From positions 1 to 10,148 of the forward strand of contig JAEZIW010000137.1 in the NCBI GenBank assembly GCA_023436525.1: 10,148 bases of DNA, read 5' to 3'. This DNA comes from Bacillota bacterium (GTDB lineage: Bacteria > Bacillota > Clostridia > Christensenellales > SZUA-584). The notes below the pieces were generated by a model. It was not told the DNA's origin and ran no database searches. It was given only the letters and a program-made list of their open reading frames with translations. Positions 1 to 6,101 of this stretch are shown piece after piece (position 1 is the first letter of the stretch; each line of letters opens with the position of its first letter). The position numbers were made by a program, and so were the translations under genes.

Positions 1-1158
1 GTATACATCGATTATGTCCGTAAGTGGCAACTTAGGAGGAGCCGGGAAACCATTCTCAAAGACGCTCAGGACGTTCATCCAATTTCTATGAGTTCCTTTG
101 ATACTAATATTTATCTTCTAAACTGCCTAAACGGAACGCTGGATTTGCAGAACGGCGGATTCTATCCCCACAGGGCATCCGACTTCATTACAAAAGTAGC
201 AGGGATAAGGTACGACCCTCTAGCGCGATGCCCGCGCTGGGAGCGATTTATTGACGAGGTCATGAGCGGTGATAAGGAAAAAGCTGAATTCCTGCAGAAA
301 AGCCTGGGCTATTCATTAACGGGTGATACCCGTTATGAAACCATGTTTATACTATATGGCGCAACAACCCGTAACGGCAAAGGTACTTCTATGGAAACAT
401 TCTTAAGGATATGCGGCGATTACGGCAAGACCTGTAGACCGGAAACCATCGGGATGAAGCCGTATAACAGCAGCTCAAGTCCCTCTGAAGATGTCGCAAG
501 GCTTGCCGGTGCAAGATTTGTTAATATCAGCGAACCGGATAAGAAGCTGACCCTTAGCGCCGCGCTTTTGAAAACGTTGACAGGGAGTGATACGGTCAAT
601 GCCCGGTTTCTGCACGAAAATAGTTTTGACTTCAAACCACAATTCAAAATATTCGCAAACACCAATCACCTTCCTACGGTAACCGACCTGACCCTGCTTT
701 CCAGCGGGCGTGTCAAAATCATCCCTTTCGAGCGGCACTTCGCGGAGCATGAGCGCGATCTCGGGCTAAAAGATGAATTCTCGAAGTCTGAAAACCTCAG
801 CGGCATTCTGAACTGGGTGCTTGAAGGTTACGCAAAACTCCGGGAAACAGGCTTTGAAATACCCCAATCAGTAAAGGACGCTACACTATCCTACCATCGC
901 GAGAATGACAAGGTCGGTCTTTTCATTGAGGAAAGGCTGATTGAAGATGAAAACTGTGAAGAAAGAACGGCGGATATTTATTACGCCTATCAAGGCTGGT
1001 GCAAAGAAAACGGATACTACTCTGAAAACGTTAAGAACTTCAAAACCGCACTAGCCAACACCGTTCGGATAGAACGCAAACGTCCTCGCACCGGCGGCGA
1101 GAAAACCACCGTGGTTATCGGACGCAAGCTGCTCAGAGGCGTTGAGTTTCTGGCGTAG
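1..1158 (+). CDS. P4/D5-family phage primase-helicase, C-terminal part (5' partial)
   Basis: The frame is open from base 1, so the gene starts upstream of the window; 385 residues and the TAG stop are visible. Residues below use this fragment numbering. The N-terminal part resembles the D5-N region that precedes the helicase in P4-type phage/plasmid primases (NCLNGTLDL, then RYDPLARCPRWERF). A superfamily 3 helicase core follows: Walker A GATTRNGKGT at about 120-129, Walker B-like RFVNISEPD at about 172-180, sensor-type KIFANTNHLP at about 216-225, then SSGRVKIIPFERHF at about 234-247, which should hold the arginine finger. Proteins of this family unwind and prime DNA for replication of phages, satellites and some plasmids; complete ones are usually around 750-800 residues, so roughly half is missing to the left. 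The core looks intact with no frameshift. A possible origin lies just downstream. The ATG at 88 is internal, not the start. Confidence 0.93.
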   Translation, partial: VYIDYVRKWQLRRSRETILKDAQDVHPISMSSFDTNIYLLNCLNGTLDLQNGGFYPHRASDFITKVAGIRYDPLARCPRWERFIDEVMSGDKEKAEFLQKSLGYSLTGDTRYETMFILYGATTRNGKGTSMETFLRICGDYGKTCRPETIGMKPYNSSSSPSEDVARLAGARFVNISEPDKKLTLSAALLKTLTGSDTVNARFLHENSFDFKPQFKIFANTNHLPTVTDLTLLSSGRVKIIPFERHFAEHERDLGLKDEFSKSENLSGILNWVLEGYAKLRETGFEIPQSVKDATLSYHRENDKVGLFIEERLIEDENCEERTADIYYAYQGWCKENGYYSENVKNFKTALANTVRIERKRPRTGGEKTTVVIGRKLLRGVEFLA

Positions 1159-1166
1159 TCTGACAC

Positions 1167-1254
1167 GGGGCAAACTGTGGCAGGTATTTTAGGTAGTTTT
1201 ATATGTTTTATTCTCTATAGAGAATTACCTGTATTCCCTGCCACAAGCTGCCCC
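1167..1254. repeat. Imperfect 34-bp inverted repeat around an AT-rich core (candidate replication origin)
   Basis: The arms 1167-1200 and 1221-1254 share one dyad axis near 1210.5 and match at about 25 of 34 positions by eye. The best-conserved blocks are GGGGCA/TGCCCC at the outside, GTGGCAGG (1177-1184) against CCTGCCAC (1237-1244), and AGGTA (1191-1195) against TACCT (1226-1230). The core between the GC-rich blocks (1185-1233) is only about 22% G+C. It starts 8 bases after the primase stop codon. Staphylococcal pathogenicity islands place their origin just downstream of the replication gene as short repeats flanking an AT-rich stretch, so an origin bound by the upstream helicase is a reasonable inference. 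A transcription terminator is less likely because there is no T-run after the right arm. Confidence 0.5.
1210..1225. repeat. Perfect 16-bp palindrome in the AT-rich core
   Basis: ATTCTCTATAGAGAAT reads identically on both strands. Its centre (1217.5) is 7 bases right of the dyad axis of the larger inverted repeat, so it is not just the tip of that structure. It could be a binding site for a dimeric regulator or part of the proposed origin. No function is shown by the sequence itself. Confidence 0.6.
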
Positions 1255-1413
1255 GATGTCCCCCAGGGGCGGGTTAAATCTCTACAGGTTTTGCCTTGGG
1301 GAACGGTGCGTGGGTCACGCGCGAAAAAACGGATAAGTTTTCGGGGTATTGACCCAATTGTGGAAAGTATCCCGGCATTAATCAAATCAAATATGTGAAA
1401 GGAAGTGATTTTT

Positions 1414-1962
1414 ATGGGAAAACGAGGGCCACAGCCCAATACAGGCGGTAGGCCGAGGAAGCCTTTGTCGGACAAGCTGCTGGACGGAAACCCCGGCAAA
1501 GAAAAATTAAAGGTGGTCAGTCTGCCGGACGGAACGGAACTGACAGGCGAGGAGATGCCTCCGCCTAAAGAGTTTCTGTCGGCAGCACAGAAAGGCGGCG
1601 AGGATATGGCTGCTGCGGAAATCTACCGCAGTACTTGGGGGTGGCTAAAAAAATACCGCTGTGAACATCTCGTCACGCAACAGAGCCTTGAGCAATTCTC
1701 AATGGCTGCAGCCCGGTGGATACAGTGTGAGCAAGCAATATCACAGTTCGGGTTTCTGGCAAAACACCCTACCACCGGAGCGGCGATAGCATCACCATAT
1801 GTAGCGATATCGCGGGAGTATTCCAAACACGCAAACGCCTTGTGGAACCAAATCTATGCGGTCGTGCGTGACAACAGCGCGATGGATTGCAGAGGTAACA
1901 ATCCGCAGGACGATGTGATGGAGCGACTTCTGACCGCGCGTACATTCAGAAGCAATCGATAA
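1414..1962 (+). CDS. Phage terminase small subunit, P27 family
   Basis: A 182-residue protein beginning MGKRGPQPNTGGRPRKP, the basic N-terminus typical of P27-family TerS proteins, followed by a mainly helical body (for example LVTQQSLEQFSMAAARWIQC and SREYSKHANALWNQIYAV). TerS recognises the packaging site on phage DNA and delivers it to the large terminase and portal. The ATG at 1414 is chosen because GGAAG at 1401-1405 sits 8 bases upstream; the in-frame GTG at 1405 lies inside that Shine-Dalgarno sequence. The length is normal for the family and there is no sign of decay. The expected partner, the large terminase, does not follow: the next genes are a 49-codon ORF and the capsid gene. In satellites such as SaPIs a lone TerS redirects a helper phage's packaging machine, which is one possible role here. 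Confidence 0.88.
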   Translation: MGKRGPQPNTGGRPRKPLSDKLLDGNPGKEKLKVVSLPDGTELTGEEMPPPKEFLSAAQKGGEDMAAAEIYRSTWGWLKKYRCEHLVTQQSLEQFSMAAARWIQCEQAISQFGFLAKHPTTGAAIASPYVAISREYSKHANALWNQIYAVVRDNSAMDCRGNNPQDDVMERLLTARTFRSNR

Positions 1963-1974
1963 GGAGGCCGAGGC

Positions 1975-2124
1975 ATGTCCAAAAAAGCCTGTCGAAAGCG
2001 TAAAAAGGGGTATGCGTACATGCCTCTTTTCGTTACCCAAAAAATCAGCAACAACACCAAAAGAGCCAAGGAAAAAAGCTGGCAGCAGTATGTTCTGGCT
2101 CACAGCAGAACCATCAAATATTAG
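1975..2124 (+). CDS. Small basic hypothetical protein, 49 aa
   Basis: The ORF starts MSKKACRKRKKGYAYMPLF and ends HSRTIKY before TAG at 2122-2124. It has a strong ribosome binding site (AAGGAGG at 1961-1967, 7 bases before the ATG), starts 12 bases after the terminase stop, and its own stop is followed by the capsid gene's ribosome binding site, so it fits neatly in a translated operon. The N-terminus is very rich in Lys and Arg (about seven in the first 11 residues), and no membrane segment or cysteine motif is present apart from one Cys at position 6. I do not recognise the family. It sits where the large terminase and portal would normally be, so it could be a genuine small DNA- or RNA-binding protein, or a relic formed when those genes were lost. 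The tight gene spacing favours a real gene. Confidence 0.6.
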   Translation: MSKKACRKRKKGYAYMPLFVTQKISNNTKRAKEKSWQQYVLAHSRTIKY

Positions 2125-2138
2125 GAGGAATATCAAAC

Positions 2139-3047
2139 ATGGTAACATCAAGTATCTACAACCGTTCTTTCTGGAACGCGATGCGAGGAAAGAAACATGA
2201 GGTCAACGACTTGTCCGAGGGAGCCGACTCAGCCGGCTCTTTTTTATTACCGGGTGAGTTCAGAGAGAAATTTAACGCCGCGCTCGAAAAGGACAACCTG
2301 TTCCGCAGACTAGCCACGGTCATTCAAGCCTCGTTTACAGACGGCACAATTCAAGCCGTGGCTTCAACTGGCTCAGCGGAATGGGTACCGGAAAGCACAG
2401 CGATCCCAGAGAGCTCCGATACATTCATGCAGTTCCCAATCAAATCCTATAAACTGGCCAGCCTTACAAGGCTGAAAGAGGGTTTCGTCAACGATATAAA
2501 TTTTAACCTTGAACGCTACCTGCTCAAAGAGTATACCCGGCGTTTCGGCAAAGCGGAGGAAAACGCGTTTATCAACGGCGATGGGATAACCCGGCCTTCC
2601 GGCATCCTCAGTACTAGCGGCGGCGAAATCGGAATAACGGCTGCGGAGGCCGCGAAGATAGCCTATGACGAAGTGGTGAAGCTATATTTCTCCCTCAAAG
2701 CCGAGTACCGCGCAAACGCCGTGTTCCTAATGCACGATGAGACAGCCATGTTCTTGCGGACGCTCAAAGATAACAGCGGGACACCTCTGTGGAATTCATC
2801 AAACGATACGATTTTCAGCAAGCCCGTCGTTACTTCATCTAGTATGCCTTCAATAGCAGCAGGCTCGAAACCCATCGCATTCGGTGATCTCTCCTATTAC
2901 TGGGTCATTGAACGCAGACCTTTGTCTGTAATGCGGCTGAGCGAACTTTATGCGCGTGAAGGGCAGATAGGTTTTTCTGCTTATGAACGTATGGACGGCA
3001 GACTGATAATGCCAGAAGCTGTGAAGGTTATGCAGATGGCAGAATAA
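2139..3047 (+). CDS. HK97-fold phage major capsid protein, short form
   Basis: A 302-residue protein with the regular blocks of HK97-type capsid proteins: an N-arm with SFWNAMRGK at 10-18, then GADSAGSFLLPGEF at 28-41 (the usual start of the mature protein), an extended E-loop region at about 65-100 (VASTGSAEWVPES), the long spine helix at about 127-145 running into FINGDGITRPSGIL, and the A-domain with KPIAFGDLSYYWVIERR at about 244-260. Mature subunits of this family form the icosahedral head. Most relatives are near 400 residues and carry an N-terminal delta (scaffold) domain of about 100 residues removed by a prohead protease; both that domain and the protease gene are missing here. The start is well supported by TAGGAGGAA at 2122-2130, 8 bases before the ATG. 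The frame is intact. It may be a natural short-form family or the survivor of a deletion. Confidence 0.88.
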   Translation: MVTSSIYNRSFWNAMRGKKHEVNDLSEGADSAGSFLLPGEFREKFNAALEKDNLFRRLATVIQASFTDGTIQAVASTGSAEWVPESTAIPESSDTFMQFPIKSYKLASLTRLKEGFVNDINFNLERYLLKEYTRRFGKAEENAFINGDGITRPSGILSTSGGEIGITAAEAAKIAYDEVVKLYFSLKAEYRANAVFLMHDETAMFLRTLKDNSGTPLWNSSNDTIFSKPVVTSSSMPSIAAGSKPIAFGDLSYYWVIERRPLSVMRLSELYAREGQIGFSAYERMDGRLIMPEAVKVMQMAE

Positions 3048-3059
3048 GAATCACTATAT

Positions 3060-3088
3060 AGGCACCGGGTCATATAGGCTCGGTGCCT
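3060..3088 (+). terminator. Hairpin after the capsid gene (attenuator or weak terminator)
   Basis: AGGCACCG (3060-3067) pairs with CGGTGCCT (3081-3088), and the stem extends inward by four more pairs including two G-U wobbles, leaving a 5-base ATATA loop. It starts 12 bases after the capsid stop codon. Only a short CCTTTA follows instead of a T-run, so full intrinsic termination is doubtful. It may be an attenuator or mRNA-stabilising hairpin separating the heavily translated capsid gene from the downstream recombination genes. Confidence 0.5.
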
Positions 3089-3107
3089 CCTTTATGGGGG
3101 CAACTGA

Positions 3108-3311
3108 ATGGAAAAAGAACAAAAATGCCGCATAACCGAAACCTCAATCGGCGGAACGGTCTATGTGGTGGAATCAAGGGAGAGCGACAGAGCCAAGGAA
3201 AACGCATACACCAAGATAAAAAGGCTCATAACGACTAACGCCAAAGACCCTAAAAAGGCATTAGGCGGTATCAATAAAACAACGCAAATCAACTCGACTT
3301 CTTCAAAATAG
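3108..3311 (+). CDS. TnpW-like small transposon-encoded protein
   Basis: A 67-residue protein with the pattern I recognise from the TnpW family: TETSIGGTVYVVESRESDRA at about 10-29, followed by a helix ending KIKRLITTNA (about 37-46). TnpW-type proteins are encoded on Tn4451-like and Tn4549-like elements together with a large serine recombinase. Their role is not established; a small accessory or directionality-like function has been an obvious guess. Here it lies 43 bases before the recombinase ORF, on the same strand, as expected for a recombination module. Translation could start from GGGGG at 3096-3100, 7 bases before the ATG, a less usual Shine-Dalgarno sequence. The Ser/Thr/Lys-rich tail after about residue 50 looks disordered. 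The family call rests on memory of the motif, not a search. Confidence 0.65.
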   Translation: MEKEQKCRITETSIGGTVYVVESRESDRAKENAYTKIKRLITTNAKDPKKALGGINKTTQINSTSSK

Positions 3312-3366
3312 TACGGTAATGTACACAGTGCTAACCGCTTGAAGACTGTCGGAAATGGAGGATTAT

Positions 3367-5037
3367 ATGAATAGACAGTTAATAAATATGAAAACAACCA
3401 AAGTGGCACTGGGTATTGATGAATCTCAGATTACTGCGCTGTATTGCAGATTATCGCGGGACGATGAACTCATGGGTGACAGTAACAGCATCGTGAACCA
3501 GAAGGCAATCCTTAAAAAGTATGCGGATGACAACGGATTTCGGAACACGGAGTTTTATGCCGATGACGGTGTGAGCGGCACGACCTTCGACCGTCCGGAC
3601 TTCAACCGAATGATGGCGGATGTGGAGGCTGGCAGGATTGGGACAATTATTATAAAGGATATGTCACGGTTCGGCAGAGACTATCTGAAGGTCGGGTATT
3701 ACACGGAAGTTGTATTCCCCGAGGCGAGTGTCCGCTTCATTGCCATCAATAACGGCATCGACAGCGCAAACCAGACGGACAGCGACTTTACCCCATTCTT
3801 AAATATCATCAACGAATGGTACGCCAAGGACACCAGCAAGAAAATCCGCGCGGTATTCAAGTCCAAAGGTCAATCGGGCAAGCCGCTCTGCACTAACCCG
3901 CCATACGGGTACCTGAAAGACCCTGAGGATAAGCACAAGTGGGTAGTTGATACGGAAGCAGCAGATGTGGTTCGGCGTATTTTCAGACTGTGTATGTCTG
4001 GTTACGGCCCCACGCAGATTGCTAGACAACTTGAAGAACGCCGGATTGTGGTGCCCACAGTTCATCTTCAAAGTATGGGAATCAACACTCCCGCAAGAGC
4101 GCCAGAAAATCCTTATGCATGGCAGGGGCGAACCGTTGCGGATATCCTTGAGAAGATGGAGTACCTCGGACATACTGTGAACTTTAAAACCTTCAAAAAA
4201 TCCTACAAAAGCAAGGTCAAGCTGTGGAACAACCCTGAGGACTGGCTGGTTTTCAAGAATACCCATGAAGCAATTATTGAGGAAGGTATTTGGGAAACGG
4301 TGCAGAAAATTCGGGACGGTAAACGCAGACCTTCGCGCATGGGCGAGATGGGGATGCTTTCAGGTATGATGTACTGCGCTGACTGCGGAGCGAAGCTGTA
4401 TCAGGTACGGGCAAATGGGTGGACGCACGACAAAGAATACTTCGTCTGCGCGACCTACCGTAAGGTAAAAGGGGGCTGCAGTTCGCATCAAATCCGCAAC
4501 GTTGTGATTGAACAGCTTGTGCTGGAGGATTTGCGTATGATAACGGATTTTGCAAGGCACCATGAGCAGGAGTTCATTGAAACCTTACGGAGAAGTTCGG
4601 AAATCGAACATGCCGCAGAACATCGGCATAATCTAAAGGAATACGAACAGGTTCAGGAAAGGATTGCGACCCTTGATAAAATCATACGAAAACTCTATGA
4701 GGATAATGTCCTCGGCAAAATATCCGATGAGAGGTTTTACAAGATGTCTGCGGATTATGAAAACGAGCAAAAATCAATTACTGAGAGGGCGATTTCTTTG
4801 AAACAGGCACTTGAATCCGCAAAACAGCAGTCTCTGAACACAGAAAGGTTTCTTGCTCTTGTCAAAAAGTACACGGAAATCCCTGAATTGGACGCTGAAA
4901 TTGTTCGGGAGTTTATTGACAAGATTATTGTGTTCAAAGCCGAAAAGAAATCGGATAGTAGGATTCAGCGAATCCAAATCTTCTACAACTGCATTGGAGT
5001 GGTGCAACTTCCATGCAGGTATGAAAAAACGGCGTAG
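3367..5037 (+). CDS. Large serine recombinase, TndX/TnpX type
   Basis: A 556-residue site-specific recombinase that would catalyse integration and excision of this element. Domains: resolvase catalytic domain at about 22-165 with nucleophile Ser30 in YCRLSRDDE, the loop DDGVSGTTFDRPDF, and IIIKDMSRFGRDYL carrying active-site arginines; recombinase domain at about 180-300 (PPYGYL to the WLVFKNTHEAII strand); zinc ribbon with Cys337, Cys340, Cys361 and Cys371; a coiled coil at about 420-490; and a C-terminal DUF4368-like segment (ELDAEIVREFIDKIIVF). The length is close to Tn5397 TndX (533 aa). I chose the ATG at 3367 because GGAGG at 3357-3361 is 5 bases upstream; the in-frame ATG at 3355 has only a weak site. 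All catalytic residues are present, so the protein is probably active. It is the last gene of the element, and attachment sites for such enzymes normally lie just beyond the gene. Confidence 0.94.
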   Translation: MNRQLINMKTTKVALGIDESQITALYCRLSRDDELMGDSNSIVNQKAILKKYADDNGFRNTEFYADDGVSGTTFDRPDFNRMMADVEAGRIGTIIIKDMSRFGRDYLKVGYYTEVVFPEASVRFIAINNGIDSANQTDSDFTPFLNIINEWYAKDTSKKIRAVFKSKGQSGKPLCTNPPYGYLKDPEDKHKWVVDTEAADVVRRIFRLCMSGYGPTQIARQLEERRIVVPTVHLQSMGINTPARAPENPYAWQGRTVADILEKMEYLGHTVNFKTFKKSYKSKVKLWNNPEDWLVFKNTHEAIIEEGIWETVQKIRDGKRRPSRMGEMGMLSGMMYCADCGAKLYQVRANGWTHDKEYFVCATYRKVKGGCSSHQIRNVVIEQLVLEDLRMITDFARHHEQEFIETLRRSSEIEHAAEHRHNLKEYEQVQERIATLDKIIRKLYEDNVLGKISDERFYKMSADYENEQKSITERAISLKQALESAKQQSLNTERFLALVKKYTEIPELDAEIVREFIDKIIVFKAEKKSDSRIQRIQIFYNCIGVVQLPCRYEKTA

Positions 5038-5065
5038 CCGCTTCACACGACTAAACCGTTTTTTT
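5024..5065 (+). terminator. Possible intrinsic terminator of the recombinase gene
   Basis: AAAAAACGG (5024-5032) is complementary to CCGTTTTTT (5056-5064) and the right arm ends in seven T residues. The loop is long (23 bases) and contains a competing small hairpin, CGGC-GTA-GCCG (5030-5040). The left arm overlaps the end of the recombinase coding sequence. The long loop and weak A-T stem keep this tentative. Confidence 0.4.
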
Positions 5066-5113
5066 AGAGATAATAATCCCTGTTAGACCGCCCCAAATAG
5101 TGGCACTCTTTTA
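5038..5113. other. Probable right end of the integrated element (attachment-site region)
   Basis: The recombinase ends at 5037 and an intact promoter for the chromosomal ppx-type gene begins at 5114. Large serine recombinases usually lie directly beside their attachment site, so the element-chromosome junction is expected within these 76 bases. No tRNA or tmRNA end is visible, and the partner end is outside the window, so the exact core cannot be read. TndX-type enzymes use a very short core dinucleotide, which would leave little trace. Confidence 0.45.
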
Positions 5114-5142
5114 TTGCCGATTAAAGTCATCGAAGATATAAT
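5114..5142 (+). promoter_or_regulatory. Sigma-A-type promoter of the Ppx/GppA gene
   Basis: TTGCCG (5114-5119) and a perfect TATAAT (5137-5142) are separated by 17 bases. Transcription would begin near 5149, leaving a leader of about 38 bases before the ATG at 5187, with GAGG at 5177-5180 as ribosome binding site. It is the best promoter sequence seen in the window and suggests the gene kept its own promoter after the element inserted. Confidence 0.75.
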
Positions 5143-5186
5143 AAATTGACTTACAGAAAAACGACAACAACAAAGCGAGGACAAAC

Positions 5187-6101
5187 ATGAAGCGTTACGC
5201 AGTGGTGGATATCGGGACAAACTCCGCGAGGCTGATGATTGCACACACAGATAACGAGCAGATTATTGCCGACTATAAAACACTGAGGCTCATCCGAATG
5301 GGCGAAGGGATGGTCGGTAAACGGGAAATTGTGCCCGCCGCGATGGAACGTGCCAAGGAAGCGCTGAACGAATACCTTGTGATTAGCCGCGACTACGGCG
5401 TGGAGCAGGATGACTTTTTCGCTTTTGGAACCAGCGCGATTCGCGACGCGGAAAACCGCGACGCTTTTGTTGATTACATTAAAAATGCATGCGGCATCGG
5501 TATCGATATTATTTCGGGAGATAAGGAAGCTCAGCTTGGGTTTGCGGGCTGCATAGACGGTGACGGGTATATGTTTGATATCGGCGGCGGCAGCACCGAG
5601 GTGATGCAGGGGAGTCTCGCCGATGTACGCTTTGCCCACAGCTTTCAAATCGGCACGGTGCGCATGCACCAGATGTTTCCGGGCGGCGACGAGGCAGACA
5701 CGCAAGCGTTTAAGCAAGCCCATGCATTAGCGGCACAGACGTTTTTCGGCGTGCCGCATACCGGCTCATCCATCTGCACCGGCATCGGAGGCACTGCCAC
5801 GGCTCTCGCCATGCTCGATTTAGGGCTGACCGAGTACTCATCCAAACGTGTACAGGGGCATGTGATTTCGCTGAAACGTGCGGAAGAGCTCTGCGGCATG
5901 CTCAAAAGCAAAACAAAAGACCAGAGAAAGCAAATCAATGGTCTGCCTGAAAAAAAGGCGGATGTTATCGTATTCGGCGCAATACTATTCCTTGAGTTTA
6001 TGAAAGCCGCAGGCGCTGCAACGGTCACCGTCAGCGACAGCGACAATCAGGAAGGCTATCTCAAATTCAAGTTGGTTCTTGTTCATGCGCACAGCCGTTA
6101 A
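5187..6101 (+). CDS. Ppx/GppA family phosphatase (exopolyphosphatase / pppGpp hydrolase type), short form
   Basis: A 304-residue member of the ASKHA-fold Ppx/GppA family. Visible motifs: phosphate-1 DIGTNSAR at 8-15, FGTSAIRDAENRDAF at 80-94, SGDKEAQLGF with the likely catalytic glutamate at 114, phosphate-2 DIGGGSTEV at 131-139, GTVRM at 156-160, and the adenosine-type motif GIGGTATAL at 199-207. The family removes phosphate from inorganic polyphosphate or from pppGpp, linking it to stringent-response and phosphate metabolism; the sequence does not decide between the substrates. The length matches two-domain forms (about 300 residues), lacking the C-terminal helical domains of E. coli Ppx (about 500). 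It has its own sigma-A promoter. Its last 35 bases overlap the 3' end of the convergent transporter gene, and the final residues (VLVHAHSR) are encoded in that overlap. Confidence 0.9.
   Translation: MKRYAVVDIGTNSARLMIAHTDNEQIIADYKTLRLIRMGEGMVGKREIVPAAMERAKEALNEYLVISRDYGVEQDDFFAFGTSAIRDAENRDAFVDYIKNACGIGIDIISGDKEAQLGFAGCIDGDGYMFDIGGGSTEVMQGSLADVRFAHSFQIGTVRMHQMFPGGDEADTQAFKQAHALAAQTFFGVPHTGSSICTGIGGTATALAMLDLGLTEYSSKRVQGHVISLKRAEELCGMLKSKTKDQRKQINGLPEKKADVIVFGAILFLEFMKAAGAATVTVSDSDNQEGYLKFKLVLVHAHSR

Larger units (their letters stand above)
1159..1413. other. Non-coding stretch between primase and small terminase
   Basis: About 255 bases without a convincing gene. The first 100 bases are AT-rich and carry the inverted repeat and palindrome described separately. 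The remainder (about 1260-1390) is mixed in composition, with short self-complementary bits such as GCGTGGGTCACGC near 1308-1320, and then the ribosome binding site of the terminase gene. In many clostridial phages with this primase and terminase pair, nuclease, SNF2-type helicase and HNH genes lie between them; none is recognisable here, so this is probably where that block is missing. Confidence 0.6.

Noticed and set aside
1177..1398. 73-codon + strand ORF after the primase gene
   Set aside because: It begins inside the inverted repeat with a GTG and no ribosome binding site, and its translation is low-complexity with no recognisable motif. The DNA structure explains the region better.
2012..2200. 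62-codon + strand ORF spanning the 49-aa gene and the start of the capsid gene
   Set aside because: It overlaps two better-supported genes in another frame, has no ribosome binding site, and its stop lies within the capsid coding sequence.
3339..3367. Possible promoter (TTGAAG with an AT-rich -10) just before the recombinase
   Set aside because: The -10 would overlap the chosen start codon at 3367, so it could not serve the gene unless translation began at a later ATG lacking a ribosome binding site.
3799..4266. 155-codon - strand ORF inside the recombinase gene
   Set aside because: It is fully antisense to conserved recombinase domains and shows no family resemblance.
5151..5723. 190-codon - strand ORF opposite the phosphatase gene
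   Set aside because: It mirrors the conserved Ppx/GppA coding sequence and covers its promoter leader; long antisense frames arise readily at this base composition.
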